The notes under the pieces: generated by a model
What the model saw: only the letters and a program-made list of their open reading frames with translations
Databases searched by the model: none
What the model was told of the DNA's origin: nothing
Position numbers and translations under genes: made by a program
Source of the DNA: Angiostrongylus vasorum
Lineage: Eukaryota; Nematoda; Chromadorea; Rhabditida; Metastrongylidae
Direction of reading: 5' to 3'
Assembly (NCBI GenBank): GCA_018806985.1
Contig: JADANN010000240.1
Coordinates: 372,001-436,000 of the forward strand
Length of the DNA: 64,000 nt
Shown here: piece after piece, positions 22,626 to 35,207 of the stretch
Layout of the letters: every line of letters begins with the position of its first letter
How positions within the stretch are numbered: the stretch's first letter is position 1

Positions 22626-22661
22626 GGCTGACATTTCGGCGATGTCGCCTTCCTCAGAGCC
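22626..22661 (-). ncRNA. Hammerhead ribozyme motif, left arm, intact core
   Basis: The minus strand reads GGCT, CTGAGGA, hairpin GGCGA/TCGCC, GAAA, TGTC, AGCC. Stem I is four perfect pairs, stem II five. This is the best-preserved copy in the window. Confidence 0.7.
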
Positions 22662-22685
22662 GTGGAGGCCCACTCGTAACAGCTC

Positions 22686-22721
22686 GGCTCTGAGGAAGGT
22701 GAAATCCCCGGAACGTCAGCC
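22686..22721 (+). ncRNA. Hammerhead-like motif, right arm, mutated core
   Basis: GGCT, CTGAGGA, weakened stem II, GGAA in place of GAAA, CGTC, AGCC. The same GAAA-to-GGAA change occurs at 9799-9834. Confidence 0.5.
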
Positions 22722-22820
22722 ATCGACCAACAACGACAACGACAACAACAACAACAATGCTAACCTCTCATCAGCTCAACAAGATCAATTCACAAAAAAT
22801 ATAAATAAATATGTGACCTT

Positions 22821-23934
22821 TATAGTATTAGCGAGTCGACTTGTTCTGTTCAAGCTTAGCTTTAATTCTGGATGTTCTTACTGCGAAGCCTAAAGCATAG
22901 CCAGTGATAGCCAAGTAATCAATACACGATGGATTTTCTTCTTTGCTGACCGATGTACAACGACCAGTACCTTATTCTTTGCTCTTTCTTTGAATTTTCA
23001 TGATTTTGATATTAAAAGTTGATATTTAGCACTTCGTCGTAACCGAGATGACATATGAAATGGGAAAATCGTCTACTTCGATGTGTTGTACTCTTTTCTC
23101 GAACACTCAACGTGCACATGGCCCATTTTGGAGTTCACAAGTTTTCTGGAAGAGTTCCCCAATGTGTATTATTTATGGAATTGTATTCTGCCGAGGAAAA
23201 CGACAAAGGTTGCCCTTTACTATATAAGAGCTCTGTTTTTGCACTTTTTTTCCTTTTGCGCGCAGATTCTTCTCGTCCGTAGTTGCAGGCGTTTATAGTT
23301 GATGGGCAGAGAATTGTGATATGTCGTCCGTCGGCTCGGAACATAATACATGCCATGAAGTCTCTCTATTATCGCTGGGAAAATGAAGATAGTTTTTTGT
23401 CCTGCAAAGTTTGTTTTCCCCCAAATAGTGTTATTTTCTTATTTTGTAGTGTTTTAGTAAATACCAGACCAAAAAAATTAAAATAATGCTGTTCTTCTGG
23501 AATTGGGATGATAATACTACTCTAGTCAGCACTAGTGGAATTACAAGCGAAGAATTCTTCTATATCCTTTAGTTGAACTAGGTAAATGCTGAAATGATTG
23601 AACTGCTGAGCTGAACTGGCTGAATAGGCTCAAGTAAATGACTTATCGTTTTCTTTTCAGCTATGTCGATTTCCTGCTTAGTTAGCGTTCCGTGACACTA
23701 AGAGCCTCCAAGAGTTTGTTCGGCATTGGTGAGTCCCTTAGGGATACTGCATACATTTGACTCCATTTTCAGCGTCTATAATATTACTTGCCAGGGTAAC
23801 TGGGGTATCTCAGTCGGTAATTTCTCTTCACCCAGGCGACTCTGGCACGTTTTGCTAACCTTGGAATGATTTAGGTGTTAGTTTTCTCGAAATCCGAAGT
23901 CAAATTAAAGTCTGGGTTTTTATGTTCTACTTTA
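22821..23934. other. No gene recognised
   Basis: Open frames at 23055-23486 overlap in several phases and match nothing I recognise. A TATATAAG box-like word lies at about 23220. Confidence 0.3.
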
Positions 23935-24082
23935 ATTATTACTTTTACTTTCTGCCTTCTACAATTTTTTACTGCAGGCCATTAAGCGAAATGCAACAAC
24001 AACGTTGCTGAGATATTTGCAAAACTCCGGACGGCAGGACGAACACCTGCGGTCCGAAGTTTTGCAAATATCTCAGCAACAC
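23935..24082. repeat. SINE B inverted pair, strongly shortened
   Basis: GCTGAGATATTTGCAAAACT at about 24006 faces AGTTTTGCAAATATCTCAGC at about 24060 across roughly 30 bp, giving a near-perfect hairpin. Confidence 0.75.
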
Positions 24083-24280
24083 TGGGTTTTTATTAAAAGG
24101 CACTTTTATCTACTGCGCCACACCCGACACTAGGAGCACAGAACGAAAACGAAGGCACTGTGAGAACTCTATTCTATGTAGGAAAACATTAACCAAAATA
24201 AAAACTGTACGGAGAGGAAAGAAACAAAAAAAAACCTTAACATTTCTTGGATTCGATACATGTATATGTGCGTATACACG

Positions 24281-24298
24281 TATATATATATATATATA

Positions 24299-24332
<34 letters not shown>
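24281..24332. repeat. TA dinucleotide repeat
   Basis: Alternating TA interrupted once by TGCA. Frames through it (YIYIY) are not genes. Confidence 0.9.
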
Positions 24333-24337
<5 letters not shown>

Positions 24338-25477
24338 AGGATTTCAGTGTTAAGGAACTTCACCGTTTTCGTATTATATATACGTGGATCCGTTCCGATC
24401 TCTTTAATTCCGAATCAGCGGAAGGCGTGCCTTGCTCGATTTGACACTCGAACCAGTCACACCCTTCGAGCAAACATCATCCCGTAACAATGCGCTATAT
24501 GACGCAAATTAAGGGGGGCTTACCAATGTGTCACGTTAGCCATTTGAGCCTTCTAGAAAAGTCCGCAGCCAATTTTCCACTCCCTAAGGATGCAGGGTTT
24601 GCTAAGCCAGGTGTAGGATGGAACCAGAGACCAAATCTGTGTTACAGGCCACTTCTCTCCACTGCCCTACTCGCATTAATAGATCCATATGAGTGTTTTT
24701 GTTGAACCATCCATGTAGTGCTCTAGTATATTGTATTTTAGTAATATATGCAAGCCTTCAACTTTTATACAATCCTACCGCACTTTTTAACATTATGGTT
24801 GTATATTTAATAATTACCTTGTCTTACCAGCTGTTTGCCACACTTTCTAATTTTTATTCACTATTTCCAAAATCCTCAGAACAGAAATTTTTCCTTTCGG
24901 TATAGCTACTGCTTGAGGATACGAGCAGCTTAATTTGTTATTTGGCAGTCAAACACTCAGTCTGCAGTCATGCCAATGTGTCGAATCGACTGGCCCAAAG
25001 TTCAAGTATCGGTGACTAAAAACGAAGCCACTCTTGCATTGAATGAAGTTTAGGGACATCTCTGATATTACATATTTCCTGCGAATCACAACATGCTTCG
25101 TCTTTATAAAGCTATTCATCAAGCATTCTATGCGATTTCACACCAATTTATCCATCAATCAGTTTTTTCTTGTTATTTCATTTATTCCGAATTTCCATTC
25201 CTCATCTATTGTCATCGCATAACGAGTAATTTGTCGCACTTTTACACATCTCTTTTTTGTCTTGACATTTCCATTCGTCAAAAATTCATGAAAATTCCCC
25301 GGAAGACCCGACCGTCTGCAATCCTGTCACCATCGCCAGTCGTCGTCAATGTTCGTTCTTTTCTTGTCATTTCCAAATTGGGAAACAGATCATCGTCGTG
25401 ATGTGTGTCTTGTTTACCCAGTCGTAGTTGCTGGCTGATGCAGAGACGATACTATGTGTACACAACGACGATGTCCA

Positions 25478-25479
<2 letters not shown>

Positions 25480-25546
<67 letters not shown>

Positions 25547-25850
25547 CGTAAATATATGTAGATACACGCATATATAAACAAATGTAATTATGTGCATATA
25601 TGTATGAAATACTCACATTCACATAAACATATACCCCCTACAAAAAACCCATGCACACGCATATACACATGTATCCACCTATCTACACAACATACAAAAA
25701 CTTCTACACGTCACACACATACACCCAGTGATATGTGTACATATACACAATAACATCACAGATACACGCACACGCAACTTATGTATACATACGCCGACAT
25801 GTATGCACCTACCCACCTATGCAAATACATACACTTTTAATAACTTAAGG
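25480..25850. repeat. TA repeat followed by cryptic ACATA-rich simple sequence
   Basis: Pure TA runs lie at 25480-25546, then TACACACATA-like text to about 25850. Non-coding. Confidence 0.85.
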
Positions 25851-25852
25851 AA

Positions 25853-25965
25853 CCGACTTTCTATAACCCTCGGCATAAAGAATCAGTAAATCTATATGTG
25901 TTTTTTAAGAACTGTCCTTATTGAACTGATGCAAGGTTAGTACAATTTGTCGTTGTTGTTCTTAA
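25853..25965. repeat. HHR family 1 element, left arm only
   Basis: CGACTTTCTATAACCCTCGG and TTGAACTGATGCAAGGTTAG match the left arms at 15995 and 22485. It breaks off before the hammerhead motif. Confidence 0.6.
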
Positions 25966-26047
25966 ACGCCATTTCGTTCAAAAACTACTCAGTATGTATT
26001 CTTACTTTGATAAGCTTACACGAGTTTGGAAAACAGATTTATTTTTG

Positions 26048-26082
26048 GGTAACGTTTCGACATCTTTTTCTTCATCAGAGCC
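26048..26082 (-). ncRNA. Hammerhead-like motif, family 2, left arm
   Basis: The minus strand reads GGCT, CTGATGA, an eroded stem II, GAAA, CGTT, ACC. The core is intact, but stems I and II are weakened. Confidence 0.5.
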
Positions 26083-26257
26083 GATGATCCGAGCCGATGG
26101 TCCACGCTTGTTCTTCGTCTCGATGTGGCCACTTCGCCTTCGTGTCGAGTAAAGTCTTCCTCAGCGGATCATCTCCTCTGTCTTCCCCGATTCGACACAA
26201 AGACGAAGCCGCCACATCGAGACGAAGAACAAGCGTGGACCATCGACTCGGATGATC

Positions 26258-26293
26258 GGCTTTGATGGAGACGAAGACGTCGAAACTTTAGCC
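26258..26293 (+). ncRNA. Hammerhead-like motif, family 2, right arm
   Basis: GGCT, TTGATGG (two core changes), perfect stem II GACG/CGTC, GAAA, CTTT, AGCC. Probably inactive. Confidence 0.4.
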
Positions 26294-26439
26294 GAAATAA
26301 ACTCTTATTTACCAACCTCGTGTAGGCTTATCAAAGAAAGAATACATATAGATTAGTCATACCGAGGTTGAAGGAAAATTGGTTTTGAAATATTGTTATT
26401 GCTCTTTGCCAACTATTCAGTTTGTTATTGCAGATGGGA

Positions 26440-26820
26440 CCACCCGAGTGTCACTGATGTGGGATGACGACCGGGACTCACCTAAATCAGGAAATCAGTT
26501 TGAAACAAGGAGCCAGGTCACGTATGATACTGAGACACTTGCCTTTCCTGTTCATCTCCGGGCTTTTGAAATTTATCCAAAACGCCTCAAAAGTTTCACT
26601 CGTTGAAGATTTTCGTTTTTATGCTCGGATCCGACCGGTTACTTCAAAATCATCAACATTGCGCTTTTATGCCCTGTGTGTAGCCGGAGAAGAACTTAGT
26701 CGAATTTTAGGTTTTCCATCTAGATGTTCTTTTATGCGGACACAAAGTGGTCTACCCGTTTCCCTAATATATTCCCTCACCACATGCCTTACATGAGATA
26801 CTTTGTGGTACGTCTAAGCC
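26440..26820 (-). pseudogene. Decayed PLE fragment (GIY-YIG C-terminal part)
   Basis: Plus-strand text GTTCTTTTATGCGGACACAA and GTCTACCCGTTTCCCTAATA parallels 55258-55310. The minus strand gives ISCKACGE, then stops. It lies beside a family 2 foldback. Confidence 0.6.
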
Positions 26821-27654
26821 AATACTACAAGTGGCTAGATGCGACATCGCCGGCTTTTCTCACTTAAGTTGAACTGTTCGATCGATCGATACATCGGGCC
26901 ATCCGTTGAATTGCTCGGTATGATCGTTCTCAAAAGCTGTTCTGTAGAACGAGTTAGCTTCAATGTTACTGTAACACAGTTTTTTTTCTACAGCAAATAA
27001 TTTTTTTTCTAGCACTCTAAAAAATATCGCAAATATTTGCCCACTCTATTTCTAGCTTCATCGATTGCTATTGGTCTTATTCAGCTACACAGATTAAGGT
27101 TTTCAAGAATAAATTTCTGTATGGAATCTTACGTGATTCTCTCAACTCTCAACTTCCATCAGAGAGCCATTGAACATCTCTATAAATTGGCGAGAAAAAA
27201 AAATACGAGGAAAATACTTTTCCTGAAGGAAATTTGGGATGGCATTTGTGATCGAGGTGCTACTAACAGACTGTATGAAAGTCATTTCTCTCGCCTTCTT
27301 TTTTCCTATTTTCTTTCTTCATTCTATTATCTTTCTTCGTCTCCTACTTCATAAATGGCGCTAGTCGATCGATGGCATAGCTTGATCTCGAAGATTGCTT
27401 ATTTCTCGAAAAATTTCCTGTCACCAAGACGAGTTCGTACTAATTAATCATTCCTTTTTTTCGTATTGATTTTCGCTTTTGCATTGAGGAGTACAGTAAA
27501 TCGGCTCCTGTTTACAATCTTTAGGATCACATGTTGAAAAACAAAAACAGATCGACTATTGAACGTTTGTTATTAGGTTAAAAGAGCTCGATTATTGACA
27601 GCGTAGGAAGAACTCCGATAAGCAAACCACTAACTTTGTTTTTGCGAAAGTTGA
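26821..27654. other. No gene recognised
   Basis: The open frame at 27037-27354 (plus) has no recognisable family. No repeats identified. Confidence 0.3.
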
Positions 27655-27662
27655 TAACAAAA

Positions 27663-27920
27663 AATATTTACTTACTTGGATACTTGGGTGGCCCCCTCCC
27701 CACTGGTTGTGCGGGCCCCAGCATAATCTCCATTGTTTCGGAGTTTTGCTGGTTTAGCCGTTGTGGTTCCCCGAAGGCCCAAGGTCAGCCAGGCCAAAGT
27801 CTGCCCCAGGTCGTCACCAGCACAAGCAATCACGGCCTTTGTGGATCAGAGGGAAGTTTGCCGCCATGGGACTAACTTCTTACCAGGACGGTGACGGATC
27901 CAGGTATTGGTAAATTCTGG
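27663..27920 (-). mobile_element. RTE-derived retroposon, 5'-truncated
   Basis: Starts at the common ACTTACTTGGATACTTGG tail (plus-strand view), includes CCAAAGTCTGCCCCAGGTCG and stops within GGTATTGGTAAA. TAACAAAA at 27655 and 27922 may be target duplications. Confidence 0.65.
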
Positions 27921-27984
27921 GTAACAAAAGTAGACTTCCATTTCCCCATAATAGTACTTATAGCTGAAATTACATTGTTTAATT

Positions 27985-28215
27985 TCCATTTACTGCCAGT
28001 TATTTCTCCACAGCAGACTCTCTATTACGTACAATACAACCACTATGATGATGAGGTATAAGCAAAACATAGGACACCAGGTGAACATCGATCTCCCGAT
28101 CACACTTCTCGTGGATACATGTGTTACCCACAGCACAATCGGGTCCCTCTCTTTGTCTTTCTCTCAGCCGGTTTTTTTTACCTTAATAGTGCCATCAGCA
28201 GTAACGTGATAGCCT
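27985..28215 (-). repeat. SINE B, diverged copy
   Basis: ACAATACAACCACTATGATG and CTCTCAGCCGG, then GTGCCATCAGCAGTAAC, follow the SINE B arm with about one third of bases changed. Confidence 0.5.
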
Positions 28216-28637
28216 GCCGTGAAGAAATAACAAGCAATAAATAACAGTTAAACATTTTGATTTCGACTGTAGTTTCAACTTATAACTGAATATTTGGAGA
28301 AAGTAATTCTAACCAGTTCCCTTTTTTGCTTGGGAACGTACAGACTCAACCGTCGTAGCATGTCGTGCCGCCACTTCTTCAGTTTGTTTCGTTGTCTTGC
28401 CACTGTCATCAACGAAACGCTTCAGAATTTCATGTCGGCCATTTGAGAAAAAATGTCTTGTTCAGAGCGTCGTTGAATACCCGTCCAGTGGATTCTTGCT
28501 GAAATCATGGAATAGCTCCACTAAATCGTTAACAAGTAGTTGCCACAAGCCGTCACCTAGTTTTTTCTTCCTCTCAGTTAGGTTGGTCTAACTACTAATG
28601 TATCAAATCAGTGTTTTTGAGAGGCAGGAGAAAAGAA

Positions 28638-28812
28638 GGACCCGTATGGTGTGGTGGTGAACGCATTGGCCTCCGGAAAGGGTACTAGCGCGTTCGTTCT
28701 CCACCGCAGACACCGGCGGTCCGGAGTTCTGCAAATATCTCAGCATCGTTGTGGTTGTATTTCGCATAATACACTGCCATAAAAAATTATAGTGGACAGA
28801 AAATAAAGAAGT
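28638..28812 (+). repeat. SINE B, single arm
   Basis: GACCCGTATGGTGTGGTGG (box A), GCGCGTTCGTTCTCCACC (box B), then CGGAGTTCTGCAAATATCTC and an AAATAAAG tail. Confidence 0.8.
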
Positions 28813-29334
28813 AAGACATCAGTGTTTTGTTTTCTCCCAGACAACTCTGATACCAGCTTGCTGACTACGAAGGAGTGTAGAGTTTGGTTTACACGAGACT
28901 GGGTGAGAGGTCGAACCAGTGATCATGTTTTCATTGCAACATACATCTATCCACTGCGTTACTCCCAATGAGCGATTGTGTAAGAAACAAAAGCGTGCTA
29001 TTGTGGGGGGACTAGCACATTATGTATTGTTTGGCTTGTGTTTTCTTATAGTATTTCCCATAAATAACGAAATCAGCTGCCACAATAATTCGATTATTCG
29101 TCGAGCGGCATTATTCTTTTCGTTTTTTTTCTTTCGTGATATTGTCTGATTCATTCGTGTCTGAGCAGTACACAGCCACATGGTGTTACTCCCTCATCAT
29201 CGCCAACACCGCCGCGTCAACTACGAAGAGCTTTGAAACTGATTCTGAACCTCTTCAGGATGTTCAACATTACCATCATCATATTTTTTCTATTAATAAG
29301 CTTATACCAGGTTGCGTGTGAGTGCGTGTGGACG

Positions 29335-29650
29335 AGGAGAGGGCGTAACGCAGTGGTTAGAGATACCTTGCAATAAAACACTGGTTCCTTCGTTGGTTTC
29401 ATCGCACACCCTGAAGTTTTCCAACCCCTCCTTCCTCCGGGGTTGGAAATTGGTACCAGATTTGATTTACTTCTTTTGACGACACCACCAGTAACTGAAT
29501 ACATCGATACACCACCGGGAACCAATGTATAGATCAAGTAAGCACTCAATCACATCTATGGTGCTACGAATGAAGTGGGATCGAATGCGCGCTAAGCGCA
29601 TCCTTAAGAGGTTGATCAACTCCTCATCCTTTTATCCTTTACTCAAGATT
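29335..29650 (+). repeat. SINE A, diverged copy
   Basis: GGCGTAACGCAGTGGTTAGA, CTGGTTCCTTCGTTGG, CAATCACATCTATGGTGCTA and GAGGTTGATCAACTCC follow the SINE A order. Confidence 0.55.
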
Positions 29651-32600
29651 AATACCAAAAGCTCTTTGTCGTGGTCAACGTCTCAACACCTTCATCTTCT
29701 TCAGAACTACAACGATTCCACTCGAATATCTGCAATAGTTATTCTTTCCTGCATGGATATTAGTTATTAAATAGAATTGAGTGGACTGAACGCACTAACT
29801 TCCATCTGGTTAGAATCACTGGGGCTGCAAAGAAGGAGAAGGCGCAAAAATTCAGCCACAATAAGAAGTTTTCACATCAATTTTACGTGTATGCTTATAA
29901 ATAAACCAAAATATTTGGTTTTCCAAAGCTATTTTCTCCTATCCATGCGAATGAAAGTCGGCGTTGATCATTCGCACTCTTGAGCGTCGGCGGCAGTAGT
30001 AGGCCGTCTAGGTCAACACACCGTCGACCGATCGTCGAAGCTTTTCGGCACACAAAACCTGAACTCAGCTTGAAAAGTTATTCCTGGCCTAGTGGCATCC
30101 AACTTCAATCCAGCGATCAACAAGATGGTTTTCCTCAGGGCTAATAACAGTGTAAGCAGGGCTTCTGTATAACAATATTCGTTCATTCTTAGTGCCTGTG
30201 AACTTCGCTTTTTTTGCCGCGGTACTAAATTATCAAAAACATCAACCTACATAATGTTTTGAGGCTAATTTTAGGATATTTCAATTGTGTTTCCTTTTTT
30301 CTCCAGAACGATTTATTAACGCTCTCGCGAAGAATGACACCTATAGATATCACAACTGTTTTGCTGGAGTAGCCGATACGAAACCTATAGGTCTCATTTT
30401 CCTTCCTGCAGTTTATTTCAATACGTAAAACTACTAGTGTTTTTCTTACACTTTGCTATCAATTGATAGCTTTTACAGCACAGATGTTGTATTGAGCGTC
30501 GGCCAGGTAAAGCTATTCTGCACCTAGAAATATGCAAGAGATCGTCTCCCGAACGATTCACTAACCAGAAATTTGGGTGGTAATCGACCACTGTTTCAAT
30601 CTCAGTTGCTATAGTAAATGATAGTTACCTATAGAGCGCTCGGCTATAAAAAAATGCAAGAACGGACTTACCATAACTGATTCGAGCGGTGATTCATTGA
30701 CGAAGATTCGACTCGATACGAAGATGAAGACGCCACATCGAGAGGACAAATGACTGTGTGCCATCAATTCAGATCATCGGCTTCGAGCAAGACGAAGACC
30801 TCGTGTTAGCTTAATAATCCAAGAAGGTCCTAAAATATAGACCCATAAGTAGCAAAACAATTCAAAATGCTGATGCCTGTGTGACCGATCAAAGTAATGT
30901 ATAGCAAATAGTACCATAAATATCATTCAAACCAATAAAACGATGCAGTGAATTCTTTTCTACAACCCTCAAGAAACCAGCTAGCCGGCCGTGAGGGATG
31001 AAAATTGGGCGTCGTCCAGTCCGTAATAAACCCGAGATTAGAATGGAAAAGAGCAAAAAAACCCTGCACAAAAAGCAGAACGCGGAAGAGGAAAGGAAGA
31101 GATATCCCAAGCAAGCCTACAAATCCAATCAGTACTTCTCCAGGACTAGTATCAGTGCCAGGACTTAGCATTGGAAATCACGACTTGTTTGGTTAAAGTC
31201 GGAGGAAATTGGAAACCCCTCTTCCCAGTGGTTTTTTGTGAGGGTACTGTTAGATTCGCTGTAAGAGAGTAGGGAAAATAACTTTTGATCACTCCACCAA
31301 TGAAAACGTCGTCTTCCTCATTACGGTTTCAATCTCTTGCTACCGTACTCCTCTGAAAACAAATCCAAGTGTTTGCCTCCTCTTGTTATATCAATATATA
31401 GTCGTCGACGTGCGCTCTCCCATTCATGTATCCCGTTTGGCGTTGATCGTTTAGCAGTTCGTTTTTTTTCGTTCTCGCTTTCGTCTCTCGTCTTGACACT
31501 TTTTCTCTGACAGGCTAAATATAGGCCTTTAGTCAAGTAGTTCGCGCCGGTGTGTATGTGTGTACACATGTTTGTGTATGCCTGTGTGTCTGTGCGTGTG
31601 TATGTGTATATAGAACGGTGGCGCTCATCCATCTCGGGCGACTATGAGAGTTCGTCGCTCCGCCCCGTTCGCTCGTCGTCCAGCCTCCTCTGTATACATA
31701 TTCGTTTGTTTGCTGCTGTTTTCTTGTCCTACAAACAGAACATCTCACTCCATCCCATCCAAATGTTCAAACGACGTTTTTCTTCGAATTATGTAAAAAA
31801 AAACTTAATTTATGTTGCCCGACTTCACATACTGTGTAAATTCTTCCTGTAAACCAGCGCTTCTTCATTCAGTACGCTGTCTCGCATCCGCCTTCCACAA
31901 AAGACCGCGGATTTATTTATGAGCTCACCAACTACTTGGAGTGAATGCGGCAAACTTTGACAGATCACTTCCTAGGTTGACCTGCTTCTCATACTTTTTT
32001 CCATCATTCTGTACTGAACACCCTGTCCAGCTCGTCGCTGTTTATATTTACCGAACTTTCTGGATAATCGTAGGATGCTATATGCGTCACCAGAAAACCG
32101 AACCTATCTGCTTGTCAGGCGTTCCTCATAAAACTTCTCCTTCTTCATTTCTCAGCTTCCCCAGTGTTTCCTGATGGCTTCGCAAATTTTCCTTTTTTCC
32201 TCTTTGAAAAAAGTGATAACAACGAAATGAACTCTCGAGAAGGATATTTCCTGTTTACACAGCTATTCTTCATGTTAGCCTCTTGAGAAATTTTGCTGTC
32301 CATGAAATATAACTTTATGTTCTTATGAAGTGGTAATATGATTTTCATCCAATTTTATATTGCCACTGGGTTTTCCATAATCGAAAGAAAGACGGAACGA
32401 AGTAGAAATTTTCCGATAACCACCGGATAGCTTACTTCTATGGCCTATTCGATTATTTTTATCCCGGTAGCTTTTGGAAATGTTGACGATGGGAACCATC
32501 ACATGTGGATAATCTATTTCCACATTTTCCAGAACGTACAGCTTGAAGGATAAAAAGCAAACCACAAAGTGTTCGGTGTTGAACAATTCCTTGAAATTGC

Positions 32601-34734
32601 TCCACGCATTCGCTTCCATTCGTAACACCATACATAAAGGCATATTTGCCCTACTCAGGGACTTGCCAGGGTCTATCGATGTGTGAATTCAGTATTTTCG
32701 TCTTTCCAGACAAGACCAGTTTTTCGACCACGGAGCGATGGATGGTAAGATTTTCCTGAGGTAGAAAGTCGAACCAATGAAGCGACCTTTAAGGTATTGA
32801 AGAGTACCTCCGAGCGATCCACTATACTCGTTTTAACGACAGTTTTTCACAGTTTCATCACGCATCGTTTTTCTGCTAAAGAAGATTTTTACATCTGAAA
32901 ACAGTATTGTGTGATTTAACACATGAAAGTTTCTGTTAGGAAAGGCCGAGTTTCTGCGTAGCTCTGTCATGTTGGTTAGTGCTCTTAATTGACCTGATCC
33001 TATCTCATACTTATTAAGGATCCGAGTTGCATTCTGTTCAGCATAAACTATATTTGCTCTGCGGTCTTCTACTTATCCGAAGTTGTTACTAAAATCTTTT
33101 TTGTAATGACTAATGTTTCGGTACCTTTACCCCTCGTATGAACCACAATCATTCGAGTGAACGTCCACAGCCATTTACTCCTCTTACAATGCGTCCTTCG
33201 TAAACGTTTGTAACCACGGCCCGCAGAACTCTTTTATAATGCACGGCTCTCGACTTATTGTCCATTGATAATCATTTATGACCTTTGTGATGTTTTAAGA
33301 CGGACGAAACCTGCCAGATATCAGTTATCCCCGAAGAAAGAATGGACTGTGTTAGCCCGGAGTGTGGGCTTCGACCCTTGTGCGCATTGCCTTCAACGCG
33401 CTATATGCACTTCTCCTTTAAAAATACAGTTAGCAAACATATCAAGTTCGACTACCAAGTTCAAGCCTCTTACAAACATTTCGCCATCTTTTTTTTAACG
33501 AAACGGTTCAAAACACTATATATGAATGGGTCTATGTAATGAGAAAACTCAAACTCTATGGTGGAACGCTAAAAAAAAGCCGCAGCGTCCTCTGAAAAAT
33601 CCCAGACTCCTTGTAGGCTCTTTTTTCAGTGCATGTTTGCTAACATATACAGGATACAGCTATAAGAAATGATCCTCGTTATGGCTTTAAGTAGCCTCTT
33701 TAAAGAGAACAACTCCTTAGGTCTCTTTCTGATAGGTTTAGTATCTAACTATCTGCATTGGGAAATGAAACATATTCAGACACAAATATTTGTTGCCAGT
33801 TGGCATCCACGTTTGGTCAGCTGTAGATTTTTTCATCATATTCACTTTATATATCAGATATATGTTTTTGCTCGATTCCTGTATAATCAAATCAAGTCTA
33901 TTCAAATGGCCACTGAGCAAAGAAGTTAGGAATTCGGTTCTGGAAAAGAACAAATGAATGAGAATGAAAGGTGATAGTGAAACACTGATAAAGTTCCAGC
34001 TTCCATTGGCTTAGGCTTCTACGGCCATTTCATGAAAGTCGTATGTTTGTGTGAATTTTATGTCGTGCCGGCGATTGTTCTTCGTTAGTTTCCATGGAGT
34101 AGACGCGCTTCTACACTCAACGCACTCCGCTTAATTGTTATATCATTCTGCTAATAATCTCCTTAACGCAGAATCTCTGTTTCGTTAAGACTTTTTCCTA
34201 GTTTTTCTGTGGTTACACCCCAAAGAAGAAATGTTCTCCTTCAACTACTAACATGGGATTAAGTGGGAAAAAAAGTGATCGGTTTTGATTAGTCCCATGC
34301 GGATGCGTTACGCATCCTACTCCATTCGTGGGATCGTGGAAAATTACCTCGTAGTCATAGAGGCCTAAAGATCTGTCAATTCGGTTTTTTTTCGTCGACA
34401 GGTCTGGAACCAACGAGCCAAGACGAACGAATTACTTGGTTCACTGTGAGCAAAGGACTGAACCAACGACCACATGAATATTTGCCAGCACATCTACCTT
34501 TCCTACCACCGTATTAAACCATAATATGGGATATTGAATAACAATAAATTTAAAACCGCCGCACTCTATAGAAGGTCACTGCAAGCTCATTGTTATCCTT
34601 GTCACTCTTCTGATTGCTTTTGTTGTTGTTGCTGTCATCCATCGTAAGCTTCTAGACTACTGTCATGAATTGTAGTCCCGTCTAACACAATATTGTTTTT
34701 TGGCTGTTATTTATTTATTATTTTATTTTACATG
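29651..34734. other. Long gene-poor stretch with scattered repeat debris
   Basis: I recognise no gene. Visible pieces: an HHR family 2 relic at about 30690-30815 (GAAGACGCCACATCGAGAGG, then CATCGGCTTCGAGC), GT-rich simple sequence at 31545-31612, a SINE A 3' piece reversed at about 32560-32640, and tRNA-like SINE text near 33350 and 34440. Frames at 30889-31196 and 32145-32643 overlap or lie in repeats. Confidence 0.35.
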
Positions 34735-34935
34735 CGCTGTCGTCACATCTATTTTGCGGGACCCAACACTTCTCGCATTGGATTCGTTTCCTCGCTTTCA
34801 TCGTCCACGAAAGCCTTCGAACATTTCGCCTGTTGTTCCGGCTGCTACTTATGGTTTTCGTCTTTCTTATGAATGTCCTAGAATGGTGGAAATAGCCGAG
34901 CTAAGACGTTCTCAGGTGGATTGGAGAAGAACGTT
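34735..34935 (-). repeat. SINE C-related copy
   Basis: GGATTCGTTTCCTCGCTTTC and ATCGTCCACGAAAGCCTTCG match the reversed SINE C body. Confidence 0.5.
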
Positions 34936-35207
34936 GAAAAAGAGATCGAACCAACATCTAGCCTCCTGATGGACTGCATCATTCACCGCTGCGCTTAAAC
35001 AAGGATTTTCTTGTCTAGTTTTTTTATAATACATTGGAATGACAATATTTGATGGGATTGTTACAGATTTCTCTAACATCTTCACATTTCGTTTATAGCG
35101 AAAGGAGTTTATCAAGAAACGTTATCCGTGTTCATAAGCGCTCAAACTTCTACGCTGTCATGAAGTCGTTGGAGCTTCAGAATACCACCAACGTCAAAAT
35201 TTACAAA

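Larger units (their letters stand above)
22485..22820. repeat. Foldback element with two opposed hammerhead motifs
   Basis: Same layout as 15995-16360. The left arm has ACAAACCTTGGCATATATAA and TTGAGCTGATGCAGCG; the right arm has CTAACCTCTCATCAGCTCAA and AATATAAATAAATATG. The two arms meet at 22660-22685. Confidence 0.8.
26008..26346. repeat. Foldback element, HHR family 2
   Basis: The ends CTTTGATAAGCTTACACGAG and CTCGTGTAGGCTTATCAAAG are inverted repeats. The arms share GTCCACGCTTGTTCTTCGTC and its reverse. Each arm holds a hammerhead-like core. Confidence 0.75.

Noticed and set aside
24169..24444. Frames of repeated YIYI
   Set aside because: Translation of a TA repeat; not a gene.
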